Below, piece after piece: positions 1 through 8,420 of a stretch of 64,000 nt of DNA. The DNA comes from Dysosmobacter sp. Marseille-Q4140 (lineage in GTDB: Bacteria; Bacillota; Clostridia; Oscillospirales; Oscillospiraceae). The translations under genes were made by a program, and so were the position numbers. Numbering within the stretch: the stretch's first letter is position 1; every line of letters starts with the position of its first letter. The stretch spans positions 3,100,001-3,164,000 of the forward strand of contig CP073694.1 of the NCBI GenBank assembly GCA_018228705.1, given 5' to 3'. The notes under the pieces were generated by a model, which was not told where the DNA came from, did not search any database, and saw nothing but the letters and a program-made list of their open reading frames with translations.

Positions 1-131
1 CACTCTTGTCAAGTTTTTGCCGGGAAACAGATGTTATGTCTCCCACCTCGGACACTTTTTCGACAATTCCTTCTCAAAAACGATTTCCACAAAAATACAA
101 AAGTGTAACAAAAAAATAACACCTGGAAACG

Positions 132-162
132 AAAAAAGCCGCCCCGACTCTGTCGGGGCGGC
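132..162 (-). terminator. intrinsic terminator after copZ
   Basis: An 11-bp perfect GC stem (138-148 with 152-162, loop tct) is followed on the minus strand by a run of T (132-137). It closes the leftward copper unit. Confidence 0.85.
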
Positions 163-175
163 AGGAGGGACCGGG

Positions 176-370
176 TCAGGCCACGGTGGGGGTGAAGCCC
201 AGGTCCTCCAGTTCGCTCAGGGCGGTCTTGACGCAGTTGTCGCAGCCGTCGATGGTGACGGTCTTGGTCTCCAGGCTCACCTGGAACTTCAGGCCGGCGG
301 CGGTCAGGGCGTTGGTGATGCGCTTGACGCAGTTCTCGCACATCATGTCGGGGACGGAAATGACAGTCAT
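176..370 (-). CDS. copZ: CopZ-like copper chaperone (HMA domain)
   Basis: A 64-residue single heavy-metal-associated domain, the size of the cytoplasmic CopZ chaperones that pass Cu(I) to CopA. The N-terminal metal loop M9-x-C11-x-x-C14 is intact. A second CxxC (Cys43, Cys46) lies in the loop before helix 2, where most family members have none. AGGAGG stands 8 bases before the ATG. It is the last gene of the leftward copA-csoR-copZ unit. Copper is inferred from the neighbours, since the domain alone does not fix the metal. Confidence 0.85.
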   Translation of the reverse strand: MTVISVPDMMCENCVKRITNALTAAGLKFQVSLETKTVTIDGCDNCVKTALSELEDLGFTPTVA

Positions 371-417
371 TTGAAATTCCTCCTATATCAAATAAATGAA
401 TGACGGTGAAACGCGGC

Positions 418-735
418 TCAGCGCATCATGCGCTGGATGGTGGTCACCAGCTCGTCCACCACCTCCAGCTTGCCGGACTGGATGTCCTGCACCACGCAGG
501 TGTGGATGTGGCTGCTGAGCAGCTCCCGGGAGAAGGCGTTGAGGGCGGACTGGATGGCGGACACCTGGGTGAGGATGTCCACGCAGTAGGCGTCCTTCTC
601 CACCATGCCCCGGACGCCCCGGACCTGGCCCTCGATGCGGTTCAGGCGCCGGATCAGGGCGTCGTATTCCGCCTGCTGGCGGTGCTTGTGGCGGCAGAGG
701 CACTCCTCCGCCGGGGCGGTGATCTCATGTTCCAT
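418..735 (-). CDS. csoR: CsoR-family copper-sensing repressor
   Basis: A 105-residue all-helical CsoR/RcnR-family repressor. The Cu(I) ligand set Cys51, His76, Cys80 has exactly the spacing known for CsoR (25 and 4 residues), so a copper sensor is more likely than a nickel or formaldehyde sensor. An extra Cys/His-rich stretch (C12-x-C14-x-H16-x-H18) precedes the core and is not part of the usual fold. The start at 735 is chosen because AGGAGG lies just upstream; an open frame to 771 has no better site. It follows copA after 32 bases. The repressor probably binds the paired palindromes at 3045-3098 and so controls its own operon. Confidence 0.92.
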   Translation of the reverse strand: MEHEITAPAEECLCRHKHRQQAEYDALIRRLNRIEGQVRGVRGMVEKDAYCVDILTQVSAIQSALNAFSRELLSSHIHTCVVQDIQSGKLEVVDELVTTIQRMMR

Positions 736-767
736 AGTGAACCTCCTTTTTTCTCCAAGGTGCGGCG

Positions 768-3023
768 TCACAGCTTGGCCCGGCCCAGCCGCAGGGCGTT
801 GCCCACCACGCAGACAGAGCTGAGGCTCATGGCCGCTCCGGCAAACATGGGGGAGAGCAGGGGGCCGCCGAAGGGGACCAGCAGCCCCGCCGCGATGGGG
901 ATGCCGACGGTGTTGTAGCAGAAGGCCCAGAACAGGTTCTCCTTGATGTCCCGCAGGGTCAGACGGCTCAGCCGCAGGGCCCGGGGCACGTCCTGGAGGT
1001 CCGAGCGCATCAGCACGATATCAGCGGACTCGATGGCGATGTCGCTGCCGCTGCCGATGGCGCAGCCCACGGTGGCGGCAGTGAGGGCAGGGGCGTCGTT
1101 GATGCCGTCGCCCACCATCATCACCGTGCGGCCCTGGGCCTGGAGCCGCTCCACCACTCCGGCCTTCTCCTCCGGCAGCACCTCGGCAATCACCTCGTCC
1201 ACGCCCACCAGGGCGCCGATGTGGTCAGCGGCGGCCCGGTTGTCGCCGGTGAGGAGCACGGTGCGGATGCCCAGTTCTTTCATCTTGGCAATGGCGGCGG
1301 CGCTGGTGTCCTTCACCGGGTCCGCCACGGAGATCAGGCCCAGCAGCCGTCCGTCCCGGGCGAAGTACATGGGGGTCTGGCCCTGGGCGGCCAGGCGGTC
1401 CGCCTGCTCCGCGAGGGCGGAGACGTCCACGCCGCCCTCCTCCAGGAGGCGGCGGTTGCCCGCCAGGACCTCCGCGCCGTCCAGCCGGGCCCGGAGGCCC
1501 CGGCCGGAGAGGTTCTCAAAGTCCTCCGGACGGACGGACGGTACGAAGCCGTTCTCCCGGGCGTAGGCGGTGATGGCGGCGGCCAGCGGGTGGGCGCTGA
1601 CGGCCTCCACCGCCGCGGCCACCTCCAGCAGCTCCGCCTCCGCGCCGCCCAGCGGCACCACCTCCGTCACGGCGGGGGTACCCTCGGTGACGGTGCCGGT
1701 CTTGTCCAGCACCACCGTGTCCACGCTGTGGGTGATCTCCAGGATCTCGCCGGAGCGGATCAGGATGCCGTGTTTGGCGCCCAGTCCCGTGCCCACCATG
1801 ATGGCGGTGGGCGTGGCCAGACCCAACGCGCAGGGGCAGGCGATCACCAGCACGGAGGTGAACACCCGCAGTACGAAGGGCAGCTCCTGCCCGGCGATGG
1901 CCCAGACCACGGCGGCGATCAGTGCGATGGACATGACCACCGGCACGAACACCCCGGCCACCCGGTCCGCCACCTTGGAGATGGGGGCCTTACGGCCCTG
2001 GGCGTCCTCCACGAAGCGGATGATCCGGGCAAGGGTGGAGTCCTCGCCGGTGCGGGTGACTTTCACATACAGCGCGCCGTTGAGGTTGACGCTGCCGCCG
2101 ATGACCTCGCTGCCGGTTCCCTTTTCCACCGGCAGGCTCTCGCCGGTCAGCATGGCCTCGTTGACGCTGCTCTCGCCGCCGGTGACGGCGCCATCGGCGG
2201 GGATCCGGGCGCCGGGCTTCACCAGCACCACGTCGCCCACCTGGAGGGAGGAGGTGGGCACCTCCCGGCCCGTGTCCGCCAGGATGGCGGTGTCCGGCGC
2301 CAGGCGCATGAGGGCGGTGATAGCGCCCTTGGTTTTCTGCATGTTCCGGCTCTCCAGGAATTTGCCCAGGGACACCAGGGTCAGCACCACGGCGGCGGAC
2401 TCGTAATAGAGGTTGTGGACCTGCCCGGGATTGTCGGAGATCAGGAAGGTCATCACCACGCTGTACACAAAGGAGCAGGCGGAGCCGATGGCCACCAGGG
2501 AGTCCATGTTGGGATTGCCGTGGAACAGCGCCTTGAAGCCGCCCGTGAAAAACCGCCGGCCGCAGTAGAGCACCGGCACTGCCAGCAGCAGCTGCACCAG
2601 GGCGAAGTTGACGCCGTGGGTGTGCATGGACACGATGTCCGGCAGGGGCAGGGCCGGCAGGCCAAAGGGCAGCATCTGACCCATGGACACGTACAGCAGC
2701 GCCGCGGACAGCACAGCGGAGACGATTAGCTCCGTTTTCCGCCGCTTCAGCTCCGCCTCCTCGCTGCTTTCTTTGGCAGGGGCCGCGGCCGCCGCCTCCG
2801 CCCGCCGCTCCGGCTTCAGGGCGGCGCCGAAGCCGGCCTTCTCCACCTTGGCCACGATCTGCTCCGGCGTCACCTGCGTTTCATCGTAGCAGATGGTCAT
2901 GACGCCGGTGGTCAGGTTCACATCGCTGCGCTCCACGCCGGGCAGCTTCCGGGTCACCCGCTCCACCGAGGCGCTGCACGCCGCGCAGTGCATGCCGCTG
3001 ATGTCATAGCGCTCTTCCCGCAT
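768..3023 (-). CDS. copA: CopA copper-exporting P1B-type ATPase
   Basis: A 751-residue P1B-ATPase that pumps Cu(I) out across the plasma membrane. In order it has one N-terminal HMA domain (C13-x-x-C16), two lead helices, an actuator domain with TGES, the intramembrane metal motif Cys-Pro-Cys (about 396-398), the phosphorylation motif DKTGT (about 440), the P1B His-Pro pair (about 478), TGD and GDGxND. The length is normal for a one-HMA CopA. ATG 3023 is chosen because GGAGG lies 5 bases before it; an in-frame TTG at 3035 is also possible. It is the first gene of the copper unit and is directly preceded by the CsoR-type promoter. Confidence 0.97.
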   Translation of the reverse strand: MREERYDISGMHCAACSASVERVTRKLPGVERSDVNLTTGVMTICYDETQVTPEQIVAKVEKAGFGAALKPERRAEAAAAAPAKESSEEAELKRRKTELIVSAVLSAALLYVSMGQMLPFGLPALPLPDIVSMHTHGVNFALVQLLLAVPVLYCGRRFFTGGFKALFHGNPNMDSLVAIGSACSFVYSVVMTFLISDNPGQVHNLYYESAAVVLTLVSLGKFLESRNMQKTKGAITALMRLAPDTAILADTGREVPTSSLQVGDVVLVKPGARIPADGAVTGGESSVNEAMLTGESLPVEKGTGSEVIGGSVNLNGALYVKVTRTGEDSTLARIIRFVEDAQGRKAPISKVADRVAGVFVPVVMSIALIAAVVWAIAGQELPFVLRVFTSVLVIACPCALGLATPTAIMVGTGLGAKHGILIRSGEILEITHSVDTVVLDKTGTVTEGTPAVTEVVPLGGAEAELLEVAAAVEAVSAHPLAAAITAYARENGFVPSVRPEDFENLSGRGLRARLDGAEVLAGNRRLLEEGGVDVSALAEQADRLAAQGQTPMYFARDGRLLGLISVADPVKDTSAAAIAKMKELGIRTVLLTGDNRAAADHIGALVGVDEVIAEVLPEEKAGVVERLQAQGRTVMMVGDGINDAPALTAATVGCAIGSGSDIAIESADIVLMRSDLQDVPRALRLSRLTLRDIKENLFWAFCYNTVGIPIAAGLLVPFGGPLLSPMFAGAAMSLSSVCVVGNALRLGRAKL

Positions 3024-3044
3024 GGGGACCTCCAATCTCCAGGG

Positions 3045-3063
3045 AATACCCCTGGGGGGTATT
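3045..3063. promoter_or_regulatory. CsoR-type operator 1 (promoter-proximal to copA)
   Basis: Perfect palindrome AATACCCC-TGG-GGGGTATT. This A/T-flanked C4/G4 dyad is the known CsoR operator pattern. Its centre is 36 bp from that of operator 2. It lies downstream of the -10 element. Confidence 0.85.
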
Positions 3064-3076
3064 TTATCTGAGACGC

Positions 3077-3105
3077 AGTATATACCCCTGGGGGGTATTT
3101 GTCAA
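3077..3105 (-). promoter_or_regulatory. copA promoter with CsoR operator 2 in the spacer
   Basis: On the minus strand TTGACA (3100-3105) and TATACT (3077-3082) stand 17 bp apart. The second palindrome ATACCCC-TGG-GGGGTAT (3082-3098) fills the spacer, so a bound repressor would block RNA polymerase directly. Confidence 0.9.
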
Positions 3106-3154
3106 GCCCCGGGAAAAATCTTCTCCTCCCATCGGGAAAAATTCCCGAAAGCCC

Positions 3155-3182
3155 TTGACTTCCAAGGGAACTGTGGTATGAT
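3155..3182 (+). promoter_or_regulatory. dpaL promoter
   Basis: TTGACT (3155-3160), 16 bp, TATGAT (3177-3182). The sequence from -35 to just past -10 is nearly the same as that of the YheO-type regulator gene at 28249-28276, including AACTGTGGTATGATG. Confidence 0.75.
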
Positions 3183-3244
3183 GGCCTTAAGAAATCAAAC
3201 AAAAAGTTTTTCTGGCTAAAAATTTTTGTATGCAGGTGATGACG

Positions 3245-4459
3245 ATGAAAGAGCAGATCAAATGGACCGCCAACCGCATGCCCAAGAGCGAGGACAAGAA
3301 CCTGGAGCTGATGTCTCTGGCCAATGTGGCCAAGGCCCGCTTCTTCCACAGCAGCTTCCCCCAGTACTCCATCACGCCCCTGGCCCGGCTGGACGGCATG
3401 GCCAAGTATCTGGGCCTGGGCGGCCTGTTCGTGAAGGACGAGTCCTTCCGCTTCGGCCTCAATGCCTTCAAGGTGCTGGGCGGCTCCTTCGCCATGGCCC
3501 GCTACATCGCCAAGGAGATGGGCCGGGACGTCAGCGAGATGACCTATGACTATCTCACCAGCGAGGCTTTCCGCCGGGAGTTCGGCCACGCCACCTTCTT
3601 CACCGCCACCGACGGCAACCACGGCCGTGGCGTTGCCTGGGCTGCGCACCGGCTGGGCCAGAAGGCTGTAGTCCACATGCCCAAGGGCAGCAGCAAGCCC
3701 CGCTATGACAACATCGCCAAGGAAGGCGCCCAGGTGACCATCGAGGAGGTCAACTACGACGACTGCGTCCGCATGGCTGCCGCCGAGGCCGCCGAGACTA
3801 AGCACGGCGTGGTGGTGCAGGACACCGCCTGGGAGGGCTACGAGGAGATCCCCTCCTGGATCATGCAGGGCTACGGCACCATGGCCGGCGAGGCCGCCGA
3901 TCAGCTGCGGCAGATGGGCATCAACCGCCCCACCCACGTGTTCGTCCAGGCGGGCGTGGGCTCTCTGGCCGGCGCCGTGGTGGGCTTCTTCACCAACCTG
4001 TTCCCCAATGATCCCCCCAAGTTCGTGGTGGTGGAGGCCCGGGCGGCGGACTGCCTGTACCAGGGCGCTCTGGCCGGCGACGGCGAGCCCCGCATCGTAG
4101 ACGGCGATCTGCAGACCATCATGGCGGGCCTCGCCTGCGGCGAGCCCAACATCCTCTCCTGGGACATCCTGCGCAACCACGTCTCCGCCTTCGTCTCCTG
4201 CCCCGACTGGGTCAGCGCCCGGGGCATGCGGATGCTGGGCGTGCCTGTCAAGGGCGATCCCACCGTCATCTCCGGCGAGTCCGGCGCCGTGGGCATGGGT
4301 CTGCTGGCTGCCATCATGGAGACCGACGAGTACAAGGACCTGCGGGATCACCTGGGCCTGGACCGGTTCAGCCAGGTGCTGCTGTTCTCCACCGAGGGCA
4401 ACACCGACCCCATGAAGTTCCGCAAGGTACTGTGGGACGGCGAGTATCCCACCGTCTGA
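3245..4459 (+). CDS. dpaL: 2,3-diaminopropionate ammonia-lyase (YgeX/DpaL)
   Basis: PLP-dependent fold-type-II enzyme that splits 2,3-diaminopropionate into pyruvate and two ammonia. At 404 residues it is close to E. coli YgeX. The PLP lysine is in the motif GLNAFKVLGG (Lys76), and a glycine-rich phosphate loop (GVGSLAGA) follows near the middle. The start at 3245 is preferred because AGGTG lies 6 bases upstream; ATGs at 3230 and 3239 are in frame. It stands alone here, between its own promoter and a strong terminator, 21 kb from ygeW, ygeY and arcC. YgeX acts with these in the E. coli-type purine-degradation set, so a shared pathway is inferred. Confidence 0.93.
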   Translation: MKEQIKWTANRMPKSEDKNLELMSLANVAKARFFHSSFPQYSITPLARLDGMAKYLGLGGLFVKDESFRFGLNAFKVLGGSFAMARYIAKEMGRDVSEMTYDYLTSEAFRREFGHATFFTATDGNHGRGVAWAAHRLGQKAVVHMPKGSSKPRYDNIAKEGAQVTIEEVNYDDCVRMAAAEAAETKHGVVVQDTAWEGYEEIPSWIMQGYGTMAGEAADQLRQMGINRPTHVFVQAGVGSLAGAVVGFFTNLFPNDPPKFVVVEARAADCLYQGALAGDGEPRIVDGDLQTIMAGLACGEPNILSWDILRNHVSAFVSCPDWVSARGMRMLGVPVKGDPTVISGESGAVGMGLLAAIMETDEYKDLRDHLGLDRFSQVLLFSTEGNTDPMKFRKVLWDGEYPTV

Positions 4460-4466
4460 TGAACGC

Positions 4467-4505
4467 AAAAAAGGAAGGCCGCATACGCGGCCTTCCTTTT
4501 TTATT
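4467..4505. terminator. bidirectional terminator between dpaL and pfkA
   Basis: A 12-bp stem (4471-4482 with 4487-4498) with A-run before and T-run after, able to end both the rightward dpaL and the leftward pfkA transcripts. Confidence 0.9.
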
Positions 4506-4518
4506 ATGTATGGCGCTG

Positions 4519-5526
4519 TCAGCGGCTGCCGCTGAGGGTCAGGGCCTCCAGGACCTGGTAGCGCTCCATGGGGAAGGGCTTTTTCATCTGGAGGGCTTCC
4601 TCCATGTCCAGATCCACGATCCGGCCGTCCTTGGTGGCGATGACGCAGTTGCCCTTGCCGGCTGCCAGGGCCATCACCGCCTCGTAGCCCATGCGGCTGG
4701 CGGTCTCCCGGTCCCGGACGGTGGGGGAGCCGCCCCGCTGGATGTGGCCCAGCACGGTCACCCGGGGGTCCAGACCCAGCTCCTCGTGGATGCGCGCGCC
4801 GATCTCGGCGGCGCTGCCGGCGCCCTCCGCCACCACCACCATGTAATGGGTGGTGCCGGCCAGCCGGGCCCGGCGGATCTTCTCCACGATGTCCGCGTCA
4901 AAGTCCACGGGCCGCTCCGGGATCAGCACGGCGGTGGCGCCCACGGCGATGCCCACATACAGCGCCAGATGTCCTGCATGGCGGCCCATGACCTCCACCA
5001 CAGAGCAGCGCTCGTGGGACTGCATGGTGTCCCGCAGCTTGTCGATGCACTCCACGGCGGTGTTGCAGGCGGTGTCGAAGCCGATGGTGTAGTGGGAGCA
5101 GCCGATGTCGTTGTCGATGGTGGCGGGGATGCCGGCCACCCGGAGGCTGCCGTACCCTCTGGCGGCGGCCTGGCGGCTCAGGGCCAGGGCCCCCCGGAAG
5201 GTGCCGTCGCCGCCCACAGCCACGATGGCGTCCAGCCCCAGCAGCTTGCAGGTGGCCAGGGCCTTGTCCCGGCCCTCTTCCGTCATGAACTCCTGGCTGC
5301 GGGCGGTGTAGAGCATGGTGCCGCCCTTGTCGATGATATGACTGACGCTGGAAGCGTCCAGGGGCACGAAGTCGCTGGCAATCAGGCCGTTCCAGCCCCG
5401 CCGGATGCCCACGCAGCTGATGCCCTGGTCCAGGGCCGTCCGCACCACGGCCCGGACGGCGGCGTTCATGCCGGGGGCATCGCCACCGCTGGTCAATATT
5501 CCGATCCGATGGAGTTGCTGATCCAT
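4519..5526 (-). CDS. pfkA: ATP-dependent 6-phosphofructokinase
   Basis: Phosphorylates fructose 6-phosphate in glycolysis. The 335-residue protein has the nucleotide loop LTSGGDAPGMNAA at the N terminus, the catalytic TIDND motif, and GGDGT at 105-109. The Gly after GGD (not Asp) marks an ATP rather than a pyrophosphate enzyme. AGGAGG precedes the ATG. It is a single-gene unit with its own promoter and a GC hairpin in the leader. Confidence 0.96.
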   Translation of the reverse strand: MDQQLHRIGILTSGGDAPGMNAAVRAVVRTALDQGISCVGIRRGWNGLIASDFVPLDASSVSHIIDKGGTMLYTARSQEFMTEEGRDKALATCKLLGLDAIVAVGGDGTFRGALALSRQAAARGYGSLRVAGIPATIDNDIGCSHYTIGFDTACNTAVECIDKLRDTMQSHERCSVVEVMGRHAGHLALYVGIAVGATAVLIPERPVDFDADIVEKIRRARLAGTTHYMVVVAEGAGSAAEIGARIHEELGLDPRVTVLGHIQRGGSPTVRDRETASRMGYEAVMALAAGKGNCVIATKDGRIVDLDMEEALQMKKPFPMERYQVLEALTLSGSR

Positions 5527-5553
5527 GGAGAGTCCTCCTTTTATCCCTTGAGT

Positions 5554-5570
5554 GCCCCGCGGCGCGGGGC
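5554..5570 (-). other. hairpin in the pfkA 5' leader
   Basis: Seven-bp stem GCCCCGC/GCGGGGC with a 3-base loop between the pfkA promoter and its ribosome site. There is no T-run, so this could be a translational or stability element rather than a terminator. Confidence 0.4.
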
Positions 5571-5582
5571 GCTTTTTCCCTG

Positions 5583-5611
5583 ATGATAGCGTTCTTTTGC
5601 TTCTCTGTCAA
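5583..5611 (-). promoter_or_regulatory. pfkA promoter
   Basis: On the minus strand TTGACA (5606-5611), 17 bp, TATCAT (5583-5588), about 60 bases before the pfkA ATG. Confidence 0.8.
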
Positions 5612-5680
5612 TAACTTATGAAAAGATATGGAAAATTTAATAGAAAACGATTAAATATTTGTAAATAATTTTAGTACAAA

Positions 5681-5711
5681 AAAGAGGCGGAGCATTGGGC
5701 TCCGCCTCTTT
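5681..5711 (-). terminator. terminator after trmD
   Basis: A 13-bp stem (5681-5693 with 5699-5711) with a T-run on the minus strand. It ends the rimM-trmD unit. No rplS follows trmD, unlike the usual Firmicutes order. Confidence 0.88.
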
Positions 5712-5737
5712 AAATATTTGGATGGGAAGAGGGGGAA

Positions 5738-6517
5738 TCAGACCTCTTCCGGCGCTGCTTCCTGCTCCGCGGCAAATTCCGCCTTGGCCTCGGCCAGGAT
5801 ATTCCGCTCCGCCTTGGTGGTCAGCTGGCTCTCGTCAAACCGGGCGAACAGGTCCGGCCGCCGGGCCATGGTGCGCTTGTAGCTCTCCTTCTTCCGCCAG
5901 GCAGCCACCTTGCCGTGGTCCCCGGAGAGCAGGATCTCCGGCACCGCCCGGTCGTGCCACACGGCGGGGCGGGAGTACTGGGGGTACTCCAGCAGGCCGT
6001 TCCAGTGGGACTCCTCCTGGAAGCACTCCTCGTCCGGCAGGACGCCGGGCACCATGCGGCACACGGCGTCGCACACTGCCATGGCGGGGATCTCCCCGCC
6101 GGTGAGGACGAAGTCGCCCATGGAGATCTCCTCGTCCACGCACTCGTCCAAAAACCGCTGGTCCACGCCCTCGTAGTGGCCGCACACCAGGATCAGGTGG
6201 TCGTAGCGCTCTTTCAGCTCCCGGGCCACCGCCTGGGTGAAGGTCCGGCCGCAGGGGGACATGAAAATGGTCCGGCCGGGACCGTAGGTGGTGACCACGT
6301 GGTCCCAGCAGCGGTACAGGGGGTCCGCCTGCATGACGGCGCCCCGACCGCCGCCGTAGGGGTAGTCGTCCACCTGCATCTGCTTGTTGGTGGTATACGC
6401 ACGGATCTGGTGGGACTGGATGGCGATGTGGCCCCGCTCCTGGGCCCGGCCCAGGATGCTGACGTTCAGCATGGCGTCCACGGAGTCGGGGAAGAGGGTC
6501 AGGATATCAATTCTCAT
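5738..6517 (-). CDS. trmD: tRNA (guanine-N1-)-methyltransferase TrmD
   Basis: Methylates G37 of tRNAs reading codons that start with C, preventing frameshifts; it acts as a cytosolic SPOUT-knot dimer. The 259-residue protein opens MRIDILTLFPD as the family does and has the knot with LTGGEIP followed by the AVCRMVPGVL helix. The start at 6517 overlaps the end of rimM by 11 bases, so the two are translationally coupled. The acidic, alanine-rich last 20 residues are a lineage-specific tail. Confidence 0.97.
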   Translation of the reverse strand: MRIDILTLFPDSVDAMLNVSILGRAQERGHIAIQSHQIRAYTTNKQMQVDDYPYGGGRGAVMQADPLYRCWDHVVTTYGPGRTIFMSPCGRTFTQAVARELKERYDHLILVCGHYEGVDQRFLDECVDEEISMGDFVLTGGEIPAMAVCDAVCRMVPGVLPDEECFQEESHWNGLLEYPQYSRPAVWHDRAVPEILLSGDHGKVAAWRKKESYKRTMARRPDLFARFDESQLTTKAERNILAEAKAEFAAEQEAAPEEV

Positions 6518-7013
6518 CGGACGCCATCCCCTCCCACACATGGACCTCCATGCGGTTTTGCTCCAGATCCACCGACTGGATGAAGGCCCCCTTCACCGCC
6601 GGGATCAGGTATTCCCGGGTCCCACGGACCGTGTAGACCTTGTGGGCGGGGTAGGGGTCCACCCGCACCAGCTCGCCCAGCGCTTCGCCGGTGGCGGCGT
6701 CGCAGACGGTCATGCCCAGCAACTCGTCGTCGAAGCACTCGCCGTCAGGCAGGTGGGCGTCGGCGCGGCGGATATACAGGTCCTGGTCCCGCAGGTCCAG
6801 AGCGGCGTTCATGTCGTCCACACCGGGGAACTTCATCAGCACCAGGCTCTTGTGGACGTGGTTGGCGGTGGGGGAGACGGGCTGGCCCTTCAGCAGGAAG
6901 GTGGAAAACTGCGTGAGAAAGGCCGGGTCCCCGTCCCGGGGCTGGACCCGGACCTCGCCCCGGATACCGTGGGCGCCGACGATGCGGCCGACGTTGATGA
7001 TTTCCAGTTTCAT
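6507..7013 (-). CDS. rimM: 16S rRNA processing protein RimM
   Basis: A 168-residue 30S maturation factor that binds ribosomal protein S19. It has the N-terminal RimM barrel with GRIVGAHGIRGEVRV and a C-terminal PRC-barrel with the IPAVKGAFIQSVD segment. AGGAG lies before the ATG. It is coupled to trmD by overlap, as in most bacteria. Confidence 0.96.
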   Translation of the reverse strand: MKLEIINVGRIVGAHGIRGEVRVQPRDGDPAFLTQFSTFLLKGQPVSPTANHVHKSLVLMKFPGVDDMNAALDLRDQDLYIRRADAHLPDGECFDDELLGMTVCDAATGEALGELVRVDPYPAHKVYTVRGTREYLIPAVKGAFIQSVDLEQNRMEVHVWEGMASDEN

Positions 7014-7068
7014 GGGATACTCCTTTACAAAAGGTGGAGGCCGGAGCGGCGGCGCCCGGAAGGCAACG

Positions 7069-7095
7069 GCAGGCGGGGCGAACCGCCCCGCCTGC
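7069..7095. other. GC hairpin between the AI-2E permease gene and rimM
   Basis: An 11-bp stem with a 3-base loop (about 7070-7080 with 7084-7094) without a T-run, in the gap between two leftward genes. It could reduce read-through or protect a 3' end. Confidence 0.45.
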
Positions 7096-7102
7096 GCGCT
7101 TC

Positions 7103-8224
7103 CTAGGGAGCCTCATCCCCGGCGGCGTCCGCCTCGGCGAAAACGGGGAACAGAGAGATGGTCCCCGTGTCGTTGAGGTAGCGGAGCAGGGACAGAAGGA
7201 TCGGCAGGCCGAACAGGCCCGTCACGCCGAAAAGATGGGTGCCCACAAACATGCTCATCAGCGTCAGCACCGGATGCAGGCCGATCTGCTTGCCCACGAT
7301 CCTGGGCTCGATGATGTTGCGGATGACAGTGATGACCACATACACCACCAGCAGCGCCAGCGCCCGGGAGAAGTTCCCCTGCAGCGCCGAGAGGATCACC
7401 CAGGGGATCATGATGCCGCCGGTGCCCAGCACGGGGAGAATGTCGAAAATGGCGATCAGCAGAGCCACCAGCATGGCCCGCTCCACGCCGATGAGGCTCA
7501 GGCCGACGGACAGCTCCAAAAACGTGATGCACATGATGAGGGCGTAGGAGCGGATGCACACAAACAGCGTGCCCACCACATAGGACTTGATCTGGAGGAC
7601 CACCCGCCGGGTGCTGCTTTGAAGGCAGCCCAGGCAGAATCCCACGATCCTGTCATAGTCCACGGCGATGAAGAAGGTGGAAATCACCATCAGCAGCAGC
7701 CGGATCAAAAAGCCCGGCAGGGAGGCGGCCAGGGAGGTGGCTGCGGACACGCCGCCCATCACCAGCACCGAAAGGCCGGAGACCAGCTGCCACAGCACAT
7801 CCATCAGCTGGGCCTGCAGCTCCTCCAGCGCCGAGCGCAGGGAGGGGTCCAGCCGGGCAAAGAGGTCCTCCAGCCAGGTGAACATATCGGTCAGCTCCGG
7901 GAGGATGTAGGAGGTATACAGAGAGGGGATCTGCTGGACCAGGGAGGTGACGGCAATGCCGATCCGAATACCCGCCAGGGTCAGCAGCAGGCCGATGATC
8001 CCGTAGGTGAGCACCACCAGCAGCACCGCCGTCAGCCCCTTTGGCGCATGGAGCGTCCGGGACAGAAACACGATGGGCCGCCGCAGCAGATAGGCGATGA
8101 CGAACGCCAGGGCAAAGGGCGTCAGCAGCGGCAGCGCATACTGCAGCAAAAGGTAGCCCAGTGCCAGGATCAGCGCCAGATACAGGACATCCACAATGAA
8201 TTTTTTCTTTCTTTCAGTAGACAA
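7103..8224 (-). CDS. AI-2E family (PerM/YtvI-like) membrane permease
   Basis: A 373-residue polytopic protein with about eight membrane helices, several in closely spaced pairs, as in the AI-2E/PerM family. Members export small molecules or cations; the substrate here is unknown, and autoinducer transport should not be assumed. The start is a TTG at 8224 placed 5 bases after GGAGG, and no in-frame ATG fits better. The gene sits between khpA and rimM, a place where this kind of gene is not usual. Confidence 0.85.
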   Translation of the reverse strand: MSTERKKKFIVDVLYLALILALGYLLLQYALPLLTPFALAFVIAYLLRRPIVFLSRTLHAPKGLTAVLLVVLTYGIIGLLLTLAGIRIGIAVTSLVQQIPSLYTSYILPELTDMFTWLEDLFARLDPSLRSALEELQAQLMDVLWQLVSGLSVLVMGGVSAATSLAASLPGFLIRLLLMVISTFFIAVDYDRIVGFCLGCLQSSTRRVVLQIKSYVVGTLFVCIRSYALIMCITFLELSVGLSLIGVERAMLVALLIAIFDILPVLGTGGIMIPWVILSALQGNFSRALALLVVYVVITVIRNIIEPRIVGKQIGLHPVLTLMSMFVGTHLFGVTGLFGLPILLSLLRYLNDTGTISLFPVFAEADAAGDEAP

Positions 8225-8351
8225 TGGGGCCTCCGATCCGGCGGGGATCTCAAAAAACGATCCTCTCGCCGCAGGTAATGGAGGAAACTGGTGGGCGCGC
8301 CGGAAGGGGAGGAGAGGCGTGTGCGGTCCGGCTGCGGCAGGGAAAAGTGAG

Positions 8352-8380
8352 AAAAGGAGGGTGCCTGGGGCGCCCTCCTT
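8352..8380 (-). terminator. terminator after khpA
   Basis: GGAGGG-type stem (8356-8378, one mismatch) followed on the minus strand by TTTTC. It ends the ylxM-ffh-rpsP-khpA unit. Confidence 0.75.
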
Positions 8381-8420
8381 CCGCGTCCGGCTGAGACGAA
8401 AACGGGCCGGACAGATTGGT

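Noticed and set aside
1..131. Possible gene end or promoter at the left edge
   Set aside because: The A/T-rich stretch shows no coding frame that fits and no promoter with both elements at proper spacing.
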